A stretch of DNA of 64,000 nucleotides from Blastobasis lacticolella (taxonomy: Eukaryota; Arthropoda; Insecta; Lepidoptera; Blastobasidae). The notes beneath the pieces are model-generated. The model was not told where the DNA came from. It made no database searches and worked only from the letters and a program-made list of their open reading frames with translations. Below are positions 19,951 through 31,652 of this stretch, one piece after another. The position numbers and the translations under genes were made by a program. Where the stretch lies: NCBI GenBank assembly GCA_905147135.1, contig LR990060.1, positions 4,728,001 to 4,792,000 on the forward strand. Reading direction: 5' to 3'. Positions within the stretch are counted from its first letter, which is position 1. Each line of letters starts with the position of its first letter.

Positions 19951-22160
19951 GAACAGAGTGAGCAATTTTAGGGAGCTTCGATTGTATTTATATTATGGTT
20001 GAAACTGTTTTTTTCTTTAGAAATTGGTTGTCAGCCAAAGCAAGCTAAAAAATTGTAGATAAATCACAATTTTTTATATTTGAATCATAATGATCCATTG
20101 TTAATTGTAAATTGAATATCATTATTTTTGTAGGCGCGCAGTGCGAGGAAAATGATTTTAGATTTATAATTTTCTCTGTACCGTTGAAAAGGTTTAATTC
20201 AACACAATATAAGCTTTATTTTCTAAAATCTGTTTTTTTAACCAGTGCAAATTCAAAATTTTGACTTGAAAAACGTTCCTTGTTACATCGAGTTTATAGT
20301 ACCTAAAATGTCTTTATATTGTTTACTTATAACTCCCTACATTATTACTTTTGGTCTAAAGGAATTCCACATCGAATCCATTTGCTTACGTATTTTTGGT
20401 TGCGTTGTTTAAATTTAATCGACCCGGTAAATAAATACTAGCTGCTGCATCACTAGCTGTTGTAACATTTAACTATTTTCGGATTATCAGGAACAATTTT
20501 GTAAAATTTATGGATGTGCAAACGTTATAAGTGCAGTCGCTCAGACCTCATGAAATTAGAAATGTTTAATTTTTTGTTGGTTTGAAATATTTAACTGTGG
20601 GAATTTTGAAGATAAGAACTCCAAGCAAGGTGGCCAGGGTAGTAGGAACGTGACAGTCAGTTTCGGGGGCGCGTCGCGTGAACACTATCTTATCCATTTT
20701 CGTAACTAAGAAACCCCAGGTTTTTCCAAATTTATAATGAAATTTGGAAACTCGCGTGTGATTTGCTAAATTAATTAGTGCTTCATTATGTAGTGTTATT
20801 TTTCAGCTTTGTGACGTTTCTTTTTGTTCTCTATCTATTTTTATATCTCCATAGTGTCAGTGATTTGGTTTGTTTTACATTTGTCTTTGTTGCTAAGTTT
20901 CGAAAACGTAAGTTACATTCTCATTACTTTTATGGTAGTTAAGAGTATTAAACACAAATTTTTGGGGAAAAGTTTACCAAATTAAATATCATCAGTACTC
21001 ACCCTCACTGAATAAAAAACTATAAAACTAACCTGGGACACAGTTTCGGATGTGACATCCAATACACTCTAAGATAATGAGTCCGGCACGAATCCTGACT
21101 TGGTCTTCGATGGCCTAGGCACTCTAACTAAGTCTACGCCTAGGTTTGCCGCCGAATTCTGGTACAATTTTGACCCATGTTCCGTTTAATACCCTTTGTG
21201 CTTTTAAAGCTCTAATGACATTTTCCTACGGACATGAATCTCGAGTTTGGATCGAAACCTGGTCCGAGTCGTTAGCGTCCCTCACACTAGGCACACAACT
21301 TACACACGCGAAGTGAATAAAATTTAAATAATAGTCTCTTCTTTGACTCGTGAGTCGATAGGTAGGACCATAATAATGCCTGACGAGATGGTCGGAATAT
21401 GTGTGACGGTTTGAGCGAATTAGAATTAAGTTCGTTTGATGTCAAAGGCTTTGCTGGCTGGCTGAGATATGAGGTGTGATGGGAGTCTCAGTTCCTTTTC
21501 GATTAGGTAGGTTTTCCGAGGCCTAAAGCCCTCTATTCTATGTTATTTAGGTGGGGATAACGTAAGGATTTCGCAATCATAGGGTTAGAGTGGCCACAGA
21601 AGAAAGAAGAATCCGTTGCCGTTTCGAGTGCTGTCAAAGCTAAGTCGCATGTTTACTTTATACTTTGTTTGATTTCTTGTACGAATTTTATAAATTGTTT
21701 GACTATTTCTATTTGCGTGGACCGCATTTAAATTATCTTATTTACGCGGATTTATGTTTCATTCCTTTCATTTTTGAGGATTTTTATATTTGATTTTACT
21801 TTTATTTATGTGAACTAAATTTTATTCATTTTCGATTATCTTCCGAATATTCGAGCGGTGAAATTACAGAGTATTGCTATAAACTTACATATTCCTTGTG
21901 TCGTTTTTCAAAATGTGTACACAACGTAATAGGTCTGAAAATTTAAATCAATAAGTAGACGATCACTCGCTTACGGCCAAATCACAATATGTGAAATGAT
22001 ATTTATTATGTTATGTCTACTCTTTATAGGTAGATACTCGTATGTGTGTACAGACAGATAGATACAGACAGATAGGTATAAGAGTGACTGAGAAATTACA
22101 CAACCTTAAATACATATTCAACAAATAATAAAAATTATCAAACAACAGTTAGTTATATAA
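19951..22160. other. No gene seen
   Basis: Mixed AT-rich and moderate-GC sequence. 20620-20720 and 21020-21620 look like unique or transposon-derived text without coding signal. GATA-rich low-complexity text is at about 22048-22080. Confidence 0.4.
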
Positions 22161-22164
22161 TTAA

Positions 22165-22330
22165 TTAGTGGTGTGTGGTGCCGCCACCTCAAAGAATAGC
22201 ACCACGCCATCTCTTGTCGTAGGTGTCGTAAGAGGCGATTAAGGAACAAACCCGAAAGATGTGCAGCAGCATCTTTCTGGGTAGATTTACATGCCAAACC
22301 GCCTGCCAAACGATGATGATGATGATGATG
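22165..22330 (+). repeat. Dispersed repeat related to R, ending in (ATG)n
   Basis: The layout AATAGCACCA.., GTGTCGTAAGAGGCGATTAAGG, CCGCCTGCCAAACG and a trinucleotide tail (22312-22330) parallels the R repeat at 31396-31652, but the body is diverged and shorter. Confidence 0.5.
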
Positions 22331-23285
22331 AATTATTTATTGGATAACATTGTAGTAATTAATGCAAAATTATATTCATCAAATTATCTATCTACAATAC
22401 ATCAGACGGTGAACCATTTTCCATTTAATAATAGCACAAAAATCAAACTTACCAACACGCCAGCTATAGTCAAACCAAACAGAAATTAAAACATCTTGAA
22501 ATTACATACGGCATTAACCGTGGTCATCTCTTTGAAATATGTTTTATAATTTTCAGTTATAGAAGAAATTTAATTTTTATAAATAGATAAATCTAGTTCT
22601 GACAGAGTCTCGACGGCACGACTCGGGCGGAGTGGCAGGCATTCTTGGCCCGACTGCCGCCGAAAAGTGACGCGTCTTGAACCTATTTCGTTTATAGAAA
22701 GTGTTATTAAATTAAAGTGTTATTGAAAGTGAAAATAAAGTAAGTTTAAAATCACCTTTGAAATATGAATGTAAATTACCCCAACTGCCTACATTGTAAT
22801 ACCACTCTGATTTCAAGTAAAATTATAAGTGATGTGCAAAAATGAATTAGAATAAATACAGTGGAGTAAATGTGTACTTTTTCTTTAAATTACCCTAATG
22901 AAAATAACCCTAATGACAATGATCCTGATACACCACTTTCCTTGACGCTACGACATATATATTAATAAACAGATACATAAATAAAAATAAATAATCTATT
23001 TAAAAGGATTAATGGAAGAAGTTACAGAGTCAGTGAAAGATTTATTTGAAATAAAAAAGAATATTAACAGAAAATCAATGTTTTTTGTCCAAAATAAAAT
23101 TATCAATTTGGATTGCCTCTTCGATTGCTCTTACTCGTTGTAAATTTTCTTCGTTGTTGATACCATTTATATACGACTGAAATATTTAAAAGATTTTCTT
23201 ATCGTTAAATAATTATAGTTATATTAAGTTATTTATAGTATTCAGTGCAATCAATTCTACAGAAATTTCAACGAATTCCAAAATT
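22331..23285. other. No gene seen
   Basis: AT-rich. A GC-richer patch at 22600-22690 followed by a GTAAGT-like donor (about 22738) could be an untranslated exon, but no coding sequence is attached to it. Confidence 0.35.
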
Positions 23286-23559
23286 CTATTCTACGATCAC
23301 ACGTCGTACCTACACGTGCAAGGCCGGCTACATCCAGCTGGCATAGCGTGACGAGCTTTGTCTACCAAGTTGTTTACCAAAGCTCGTCACGTTTTGCCTC
23401 GCTTGCTTCAACCCAATTCGACAGAGATAACTAGAGTAATCTCGCTCTCTCGCGCGTGACAAAGCCCTTCGTGTGCAGGCAAGTCTTGCAGGGCTTAGTC
23501 GGGCAACCAAGGAATAAGGTACATGCTAAGGCTTACCTACTGTGCGGATCGTAGAATAG
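23286..23559. mobile_element. MITE, 274 bp, 13-bp perfect TIRs, with inner hairpin
   Basis: CTATTCTACGATC at 23286-23298 and GATCGTAGAATAG at 23547-23559 are exact inverted repeats. Inside, GTGACGAGCTTTG pairs perfectly with CAAAGCTCGTCAC around 23348-23390. No coding capacity and no clear target duplication. Confidence 0.75.
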
Positions 23560-23605
23560 CTTTCGGTCGGTTACTGCTATTTTTAGTTGTCTTCCTGCGG
23601 TCGTG

Positions 23606-23838
23606 TGGTATCCGGCAGAGTAGAATAGCACCAACCCCTTTCACTCGTGGGTGTCGTACAAGGCGACTAATGTTATCGAGACAAAATATCTAAAGTCTAC
23701 GTAGGCTGGAAAATGGGCACCAGCGTTTTCCATTGTTATACGAGTATTTATAACACTGCGATCTCTAAGCCTGCCTAGCGTGGAAAGTACGGCAATAAAC
23801 CTCACCATTCGTGAGAGAGGCCCTAAGTCCTGCAGTGT
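23606..23838 (+). repeat. Dispersed repeat R, plus copy
   Basis: Starts GGTATCCGGCAGAGTAGAATAG and carries GGGTGTCGTACAAGGCGACTAATG, GGAAAATGGGCACCAGC and the end GGCCCTAAGTCCTGCAGTG. It is one of about ten copies in the window. Confidence 0.75.
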
Positions 23839-23849
23839 TTTTTTTTATG

Positions 23850-25115
23850 TTACACAGCAGACAAACATGCAAGCGGGCCACCTGATGGAAAGTGGTCACC
23901 GCCGCCTATGGACATCAGCAACACCAGGGGATTCACCAATGCGTTGCCCGCCTCTAAAGAGACCTCTAATATACCTCTTGAACGATTCCATGTCATAGTC
24001 CAAAAGAAACACTGTGGCTGGGAGCTCATTCCACATTCGAATCGTACGAGCGAGAAACGTTCTTTCGAACCTTCGCGTGGTGACCAACAGAGGGTCTACG
24101 TAGTGGGGATGAGTAGCCAGCCCACGGCGGGTGGTGCGATGGCGGAATTGTGCCGTGGGCACCAGATCGAAAAGTTCCTCGGAACACTTCCCATTGTACA
24201 ACAGATAGAACACACACAGGGAGCCAAAGTCCCTTCGGTTAGCCAGTGGTTCTAACTTGCTTGTTTGTATGGGATCGTCGACTATTCGTACGGCGCGTCT
24301 CTGTACGGAGTCCAGAGGATTAAGCAGGTCGGCAGTTTCGCCGGCCCAAAAACGGGAACAATACTCCATATGAGGCCGCACCTGTGCCTTGTAAAGCAGC
24401 AGGCGCTGCCCTGGGGTGAAGTATCGCCTGGACCGGTTAAGCACTCCAAGCTTTCTCGAAGCCAGTTGGGCCTTACCTTCTAGGTGACTCCGGAATCGCA
24501 CGTTATCCGATATGTCGACACCAAGGATGGAACTGCGGCACTATGACAAAAGATTCCTTTTTGGCGGAATGAAAGGGGTTGAATTCCACTAGGTTCAGCC
24601 TGTCCCAGTGAGCAACTTGCTCCAAGAAGTGATCAATCTCTGACACAAGTCTTATTCGGCTTTCCGACACCACGGAACGAGGGATATTCGCACGGCCAGT
24701 ATAACGAGCATCTCCAGTACTGTCATCTGCATGGCAATGAATAGTGGGAATACTCAGCATATCATTGATATGCTGCAGAAGAAACAGCGTGGGAGATAGC
24801 ATTGAACCTTGGGGTACTCCAGAATGAATGGTCTTGGTATCGGAGCAGCATCCGTCGACAACGACTTAGATGCTCCGTCCAGACAGAAAGCTGGATACCC
24901 AATTGCAGAGCCCCTCGGGGATACCGTACTTTGTTAGTTTTGTTACCAGTGCCCTGTGTCAGACCCAATCAAATGCCTTGGCTATATCAAGACTGACAGC
25001 CAGAGCCTCCCCCTTGCTCTCGACAGCCTCAGCCCACCGGTGTGTTAGGTACACAAGAAGGTCACCAACTGAGCAACCATGACGGAAGCCATATTGACGT
25101 TTGTTATTGGATTGG
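23850..25115 (-). pseudogene. Degenerate Jockey/CR1-like non-LTR reverse transcriptase relic
   Basis: Reading right to left, the minus strand gives RQYGFRHGCSVGDLLVYLTH, AVSLDIAKAFDWV (catalytic block A), KLTKYGIPEGLCNW, SMLSPTLFLLHINDML, CHADDSTGDA (block C, His replacing Tyr of YADD), and a 201-codon C-terminal frame (24501-23896) with LLLYKAQVRPHMEYCSRFWAG and MWNELPATVF. Several frameshifts separate the pieces, so it is inactive. The 3' end near 23850 is shared with the fragment at 63335-63535. Confidence 0.85.
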
Positions 25116-25204
25116 ACGTTGGATTGTTATGGGCTGTGATGACGATATACGACACGAAGCCGGGATAAAAAGCCGGGGAGGCAGCTAGACGTTGATACTA
25201 ATCC

Positions 25205-25525
25205 TTACTTATGTTCTAGGACCAATAGATTAAGAGTTGTAATGATTTTAAGTTCTACAGCTGTCACACGTAATGTAGATCTCGATAAGTACCATCATTT
25301 CTATTTAGCAACTCGTGTTCCAGGATCAATAATTTTCGAGTTATTAAGATTTTAAGTTTGACAGCTGTCACCCGTAATAGAGATCTCGGCAAGTACTAAC
25401 ATTTCTCTTAAGGGACTAGTGTTCAATGTCCAATAATTTCCGAGTTATTAAGGTTTTAAGTTTGACAGCTGTCACCCGAAATCTAGATCGTGACGAGTAC
25501 CATCATTTCTCTTTAGGAACTAGTA
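25205..25525. repeat. Three tandem copies of a 104-bp unit
   Basis: The anchor CTGTCAC recurs at 25261, 25365 and 25469, exactly 104 bases apart each time. Shared blocks are ATTAAGRTTTTAAGTTTGACAG, AGATCTCG and AGTACCATCATTTCT. Only three copies. Confidence 0.85.
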
Positions 25526-25557
25526 TTCACTTTATTCCAGACACCAGGTTTAGGCCG

Positions 25558-25777
25558 TATGGTGTACGGCAGAGTAGAATATTACCAACCCCTTACACTT
25601 ATGGGTGTCGTACAAGGCGACTAATGTTTTTGAGGCACAAGATCAAGAGTCTCCGTAGTCTGGAAAATGGGCAGCAGCATTTTCCATTGTTATGCAATGC
25701 AATAATCTCCCCTTTCGTGGGAGAGGCCCTACGTCCTGCAGTGGACTGTTACGGGCATCATCACAATGATGGTGATG
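25558..25777 (+). repeat. Dispersed repeat R, plus copy with GAT-rich tail
   Basis: Same body as at 23606 (GTGTACGGCAGAGTAGAATA ... GTCCTGCAGTGGACTGTTA), ending in a TGATGGTGATGAT tail. Confidence 0.75.
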
Positions 25778-26265
25778 ATTCACTTTATTTGACATCTGTT
25801 AGCTGTCATTATTTCTTAACCTCCCCGATATAAAGTTAATTTTATGTTAGGTGCAACCGTGACAACTGTCTCGATATCGACGACTACTTCTAGGCTAAAG
25901 TCCTGTGGTTATCAGTGGGTTACATTACCTATTATAAGAATATAGCGAACCTATAGACAACAGCGCCACTTTTTAAATGTAGAAACACATTATAAGATGT
26001 TAGTCCAATTTCTTTGATTGCCCCTAGATTTTGATAAACGTTTCATAGATAATCTATGCGCCAAAAAGGAGGACCAATATATGTGACCGCAACCACGGTA
26101 GTGTGAACAGTCGTGTCCGTGAGCGCTGTCATAGACCGCGGCTATCTGAATGACGGTTTAATAATCAAATATTATAAAACCAATCAATAAAATTTCCCTT
26201 TTTTTGCAACAAATTGTTTGGTTACAAAAAGAAACAATAACTTGGGGCAAACTTATTATCTGTAG
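25778..26265. other. No gene seen
   Basis: Unrecognised intergenic sequence. Confidence 0.35.
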
Positions 26266-26267
26266 GG

Positions 26268-26760
26268 TCATCATCATCATATCAACCAGAAGACTCCTAC
26301 TAGTGGGCATAGGCCTCCCCCAGAGATCTCCACAAAGGCCGGTCCTGTGCTTTCCGCACCCAGCTGGTACCTGCAATCTTTATCAGGTCGTCTGTCCACC
26401 TTGTGGGACCTACCCACGCTGTGTTTTCCGGTACGTGGTCACCACTCAAGAACTTTACTGCCCCATCGGCCATCTATTCTTCGAGCTATGTGCCCTGGCC
26501 ACTGCCACTTGACCTAGACCTTGGTTCGCTTGCGGATATCCTCATTTCTGATTCGATCGCGCAACGAGACTCCGGCCATAGCCATTTTCATTGCCCTTTG
26601 GGTAACAGTAAGCTATAAGGCCCACAGTGAGCGGCCACGTTTCAGTTCCGTAGGTCATCACTGGCAACACGCATTGGTTAAAGGCATTATTTTAAGACGA
26701 AGGTCTTTAACCGATGTGTGTTCCCAGTGATGACCTATGTAGGGTACATCCCTGTGACAT
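26268..26760 (-). pseudogene. RTE-type retrotransposon 3' fragment
   Basis: The minus strand reads RPTRWTDDLIKIAGTSWVRKAQDRPLWRSLGEAYAH. This is the RTE reverse transcriptase C-terminal pattern (R.KRW.DDI...AG..W...A.DR..WR...EAY) followed by a TGATGATG tail at 26268-26280. Upstream text (to about 26760) is a degraded continuation. Confidence 0.75.
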
Positions 26761-27689
26761 CTGTAGGGTAGTTTTTGAATATTTTAGTTAAGGCCAAAAT
26801 TAAACTTGTAAGGTTTATTTACGTAAGTTAACTTACCTTACTAAGGTTTTTATTTTCCACAATAATTATATTAAAATAATTTTTACAAATAAGTACAACA
26901 ATTTTAATCCATAACATTGTGAAAGCCTTTATAATTGAACTAGATCATAAACTGTCAAATAATTGTGAACTTGTTACATTCTAACAAAATTTAGCACTGG
27001 GCCAAGTTGACACGTCCTTTTGTCACAACTCAAACTAACGTATAAGTATTTTTTTCTTAAAGTAATGGTTTGAATTGTAAAAGATTTGCAAAATTTTGAT
27101 GCAGTTCCCATTATTTTGTCAGTTTAATCTATCGTATTTCAACTTCATTAATATAAAATAAATTCTTTTAACTTATTTTCAATCACACTACGGTGACACA
27201 TACAATACAAAATCGTAAAACAATATCTGAATTGAGCTAAAATTTAATTTTAATGGATAGTGGCAGTATTAATCGTTTTTTTTTTTATCGAGATTACGCA
27301 TTACACTCATAATATTATCTATTTAAGCAGACTTTTAAGGTTCCGCTATCATTCACTTAACAGCGTCATCGGTTTCTATACCGAATGCATTATCACTCGT
27401 GAACAGAGTAAATATTTTAGAACAACATATTAAAAATGCGTATATTCATAATTGTAGTAATAAAATGATATATTGTAATTATTTATTTTTATTATTAATT
27501 AGGCTAATGTTTCTTTACTTTTCGTATCATATTACTATATAAATTTAGAATTAGTATCTTTCATGTAAATATTCATAGTATAAAAAATTAAAGATTAATA
27601 AATATTAGGCCTCCTAAGAGGTTATAAAATAATGATCAGCTTCTAAAATTGATGAAATCCTGCTAAATGATAAATCAACTGAACTTTCT
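26761..27689. other. No gene seen; 3' flank of P450 gene 1
   Basis: AT-rich. Text at 27620-27690 is shared with 41550-41650, the 3' flank of P450 gene 3, so it belongs to the duplicated P450 unit. Confidence 0.45.
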
Positions 27690-30451
27690 TCATGAGCAGT
27701 TTGTGGAACTTCTTATGTTTTTCTTTATAATATACGCTACTGTCTGTTTATTTCTAGGGATGAAATTCAAATAGATCCCTCCAGTGAAGTTTAGAACAAT
27801 TTTATAGGGATCATAATTTAAGTTTTGTTTCCTATTTCCCGGTTCCACTCGGAACCTGGACAGCAGCCTCGCGATGCAGATGCCAGATTGGACTTTGGCA
27901 AACCGCATACCTAAAACAAGGAAAAAACATAATCAATCAAACGATAAATATTGTGTATATTGTTGGGAAAGATTTTACTATCAATATTATAAATGCGAAC
28001 GAAGGAGTATTTAGTTTTTCGTTTAAAAAGCCGAACTAAACAGGTTTGGATAAAAATAAAAATGTTTACCGAATAGAGTGCGATTATATATTTTCAGTTT
28101 ACATGTTGGTACAAACATATTCTCCCTTCCAATGAGGAGGATCTATTTTGTACGTATAAGCTTTTGTACGCGACCTTTTCCGCGTAAAGTTCCGGACCCG
28201 TTCCCGCGGGAACCACATTGAATTTCGGCATTAATTATAAGCTATGTGTTATTCTGAGCTATAACTTACATTACTGCCAAATTTTATTACAGTCCGTTCA
28301 GTAGTTTTTGCGTGAAGGAGTAACAAATATCCAAACATCCTTTAAAAATTTCGCATTTATATTATTAGTAGGATGTCCAACAAAATGAAATATATGCCAA
28401 AGCTGTGGGCTAACTGCAGTTATTTTTTACTCAGGTTTATGGGCTTAGCCTGCAGGTAGTTAAAAATATATCTATGTAACTGAACATTCGAACGTAAAAA
28501 CTCGGCTAACGCCACCACAGCATGACCTAAAACGGTGCAAAGACAAGACCTGATTAGACGCATATATCGAAAAACGCATACGAGCAAATCTTTTGGGAAC
28601 ACTCCCACAGAAATATAGTCTTCTTTTTTATAGCAGTTATTAATTGATATTTTTTTACTCGGGTTTATGTAGGTATGTAGACAACAAGATGAAAGCCTGG
28701 GGAAAGTGGAATTACCTGTACTCGCGTATGGAGTGAGCTGAGTGGTACAACGATATATGGTATCATTGGATATTGACATTGGTGGCCAGGAGCGTCGGTG
28801 GCCAAATTGTTAAGGTATCTGCCTAGAATTCCACTGCGGCCACATGGCCGCAGTTATTGGTACATACCAATAACTCTTTTCAAGGTTATGTACATTTATT
28901 AGGTAGGCGTTCCACTATATCTGATATGCCAAATCGGGACAACGATTATGAAAGCAGAACCGGGATATTACCGCCAATATTTTTATGTACACAACAAAGT
29001 CAATAAGGTAGAGTCTTATTCAATAAAATACAAAAATTACAAAAATTTAATATTACACTGTACAAAAATTGCCATCTAAATTCGGTGCATAGAGTAAAAT
29101 TCGTAAACTTACCAATACAATTGCGTGGGCCTAAGCCGAAGGGCAAATAAGCACAAGGGTGTCTTTCTCTAACATTCTCTGGACTAAATCTTTCGGGATC
29201 AAATTTCTTTGAATTTGGATAGTATTTCTCGTCATGATGGATACCATTCACTGGTATCAATACTATTTGTCCTTGTTTGATTGTTACATCTGTACCAGGT
29301 ATTTTATAGTCTCTTTTAGCACATCTTTGTAAAATTTCGCCTATTGGATACATTCTCAACGTTTCATCGAAAACTTTCGTTAAATATTTCATTTCATTCA
29401 GACTCTCGTATGTTAATTCATCATTATTCTTTCCTAAAACCTCATCTATTTCTGCTATCAATTTCTCTTGTACATCAGGATTCTGTGCCAATTCGTATAG
29501 CATAAATGCCATAGTAGATGCACTTGTTTCATAGCCAGCAACGTAGAAAACAAATGCTTGTGCTGCAATTATGCCATCTGTTATTTCTAACTCTAGACTA
29601 TTATCTTGGTTCCATTTCTGACCCTTTATCTGCTTTTGCTGACGCAATTCTAAAATTAAATCCATAAAATCCTTTCTGTTTGTTGGAGCATTATTTCTTT
29701 GTACTTTAATAGTCTCCACGAGACGATAAAAAAAATGTTTAATACTTTTAGGGAAGAGACTTGCGGAAAGAATGTTGAGGATACCCGGGAACATCATGTC
29801 CAATTCATTCAAGAGACTTTGATACATTATCATATCATTCATTTTTAGGAGTTCGGTCATCATTTTATCGTTTATATCAATATCTAGACCAAAGGCTGTA
29901 GCAACTATAGACGATATTGTAAATTTCTGTACTAAGCCATGGACTTCCTGTTCCGTATTTTGTCGACAAGTTGACTCCATATATTCCATGAAATGATCAC
30001 TACGTTGTATCAGTAAATACATCATGTTCTTCAACTTGCCTGACGTAAATAGTGGTGTGAATTTATTCCGTAACAGGTTCCACGTCTCACTATCAGCATG
30101 AAACAAGTTTTTTCCCAAATCATTCTTATCGAATTCCACTCCTCTCTCACTAAATGCGTCGAAGTCTTTGATCATCACATGTTTTACTAAGTCCAGATCT
30201 CTCACTAAGAGACAAGGTGACGTCATTCTATAAATTCCAATAAATTTTTCTTTTGGATATTGGTTATACAACTTGAAAATTACGCCACCCACGTGCGTTC
30301 TTCTTAGAGTCGATTCTAAGAGGTTGCCGAATAGCGGCACTGGCTTAGGGCCTACTACATTTCTGCTCTTCCAATAGTTGAAATTTCGTGTGAAATAATA
30401 ATACAATGTAACCAGCGTAGTAGCCAAAAATAATAACACATTCACTATCAT
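27690..30451 (-). CDS. CYP6: Cytochrome P450, CYP6 family (CYP6AE-like), gene 1, stop-loss C-terminus (519 aa)
   Basis: Exon 1 is 29113-30451 (1339 bases) and exon 2 is 27690-27910. The intron is 1202 bases, phase 1, and splits the Gly codon of the haem motif. Haem-thiolate monooxygenase anchored in the ER by an N-terminal segment (residues 3-21). Visible motifs: W124xxxR128 (helix C), AGYETS at 305-310 (helix I oxygen groove), E363TLR366 (helix K), PERF at 419-422, and PFGLGPRNCIG with haem ligand Cys445. The sequence after exon 1's NCIG is MRFAKVQSG.... The sister genes end in PRNK-stop. Here TAG is CAG, adding 18 residues (QTVAYIIKKNIRSSTNCS). The subfamily is inferred from resemblance. 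Such enzymes usually oxidise plant toxins and insecticides. A SINE lies in the intron. All core residues are intact. Confidence 0.9.
28789..28985 (+). repeat. SINE S1 copy in the intron of P450 gene 1
   Basis: GAGCGTCGGTGGCC head, AATAACTCTTTTCAAGGTTATGTACAT core and an ACCGGGATATTACCGCC tail. Its tRNA-like box B is degraded. Equivalent copies lie at the same place in genes 2, 3, 4 and the truncated pseudogene, so the insertion predates the duplications. Confidence 0.7.
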
Positions 30452-30510
30452 TTTTATGTTATCTATGCGACTGTTTCAAGTGATATAAATAAACTCGGTC
30501 TTAATCTCAA

Positions 30511-30518
30511 TATATATA
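30511..30518 (-). promoter_or_regulatory. TATA box of P450 gene 1
   Basis: TATATATA on the minus strand, 60-67 bases before the ATG, the same spacing as in the other P450 genes. Confidence 0.55.
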
Positions 30519-30641
30519 GTAGTTATCTCTGGTATGTTATTCGCTTAGATATCACACATATTATGGAGATAATATTTTTTTACATAACATGTGACAAGTA
30601 AAGTTGTTTGTAGCTGTGTTTGTACGGTTCTATATTTTTAT

Positions 30642-30985
30642 ACAATTGGCGTTATTGTCCAGGTTGTCGTCTCGCGCGCGAGGGCCTGGAGTCTGCTTTG
30701 ACGAAGATGTAAGATTTGACAGATCAGGAAATTACAGGTAAACGACTGCCATCTGACCTCTGTAACTCTATCAATATTTGAACCGAACAAGATTGGATCA
30801 CGTTGCATAGGCGCCTGAATGTGCAGGTTCCTTCACGATGTTTTCCCTTACCGTAAGAGCATCGCTTAGTAAACAATTAATTTACACAACTCAACACCAG
30901 TCACTGGTACTGGCTACACTCAGGTTCGAACCCGGTACCTCACGCTTACGAGGTAAACCTTTATACTATTAGGCCACCGACACTT
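30642..30985 (-). repeat. tRNA-derived SINE S1, 5' flank of P450 gene 1
   Basis: On the minus strand it carries a box-B-like GGGTTCGAACC, the TTACGGTAAGGGAAAACATCGTG core and the tail ending GACAATAACGCC. The flank of each tandem P450 gene has a copy in the same orientation. Confidence 0.75.
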
Positions 30986-31120
30986 TCTGGACTGCTAGTA
31001 TTACATACACGTACTGTATTATCGCAGTAAACTAATTATTTCTGCTAAAATAAAAGGATGTCCATTAGGACACACACATTATTAAAACATTCGAAAAAAA
31101 CTTTTATCATAATTATCATC

Positions 31121-31358
31121 ACAGCATATAACAGTCCACTGCAGGACTAAGCTCTGCCTCTCTTTAAGGACTAAGGATCTCCACCCGTGCAGGCTGGTTG
31201 GAGATCGTAGTGTTATAAATATAACAATGGAAAACGCTGCTGCCCATATTCCAGACGACGGAGACTAGATTTTTTGTCGCGAAAATATTAGTCGCCTTGT
31301 ACGACAATCACGAGTGTAAGCTATTCTACTCTGCCGGACACCACATGGCGGAATACAA
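31121..31358 (-). repeat. Dispersed repeat R, minus copy
   Basis: Reverse orientation of R (GTCCACTGCAGGACTAAG ... ATTCTACTCTGCCGGACACCACA). It is head to head with the plus copy at 31396-31652. Confidence 0.75.
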
Positions 31359-31395
31359 ACTTTTTATTTTATTTTATTTATTTATTTTATCGGCC

Positions 31396-31652
31396 GTGTG
31401 GTGTCCGGCAGAGTAGAATAGCACCAACCTCTTACACTCGTGGGTGTCGTACAAGGCGACTAATGTTTTCGAGGCAAAAGATCTAAGCGCCTCCGTAGAC
31501 TGGAAAATGGGCAGCAGCATTTTCCATTGTTATATTATAACACTGCGATCTCCAACCCGCCTGCCAAGCGTGGAGATTATGGCAATAACCTCCCTTTTTG
31601 TGGGAGAGGCCCTTAGTCCTGCAGTGGACTGTTATGGGCTGTGATGATGATT
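31396..31652 (+). repeat. Dispersed repeat R, plus copy with (GAT) tail
   Basis: CGTGTGGTGTCCGGCAGAG ... GTCCTGCAGTGGACTGTTA, then TGATGATGAT. Together with 31121-31358 it forms an inverted pair with arms of about 240 bases. Confidence 0.75.
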
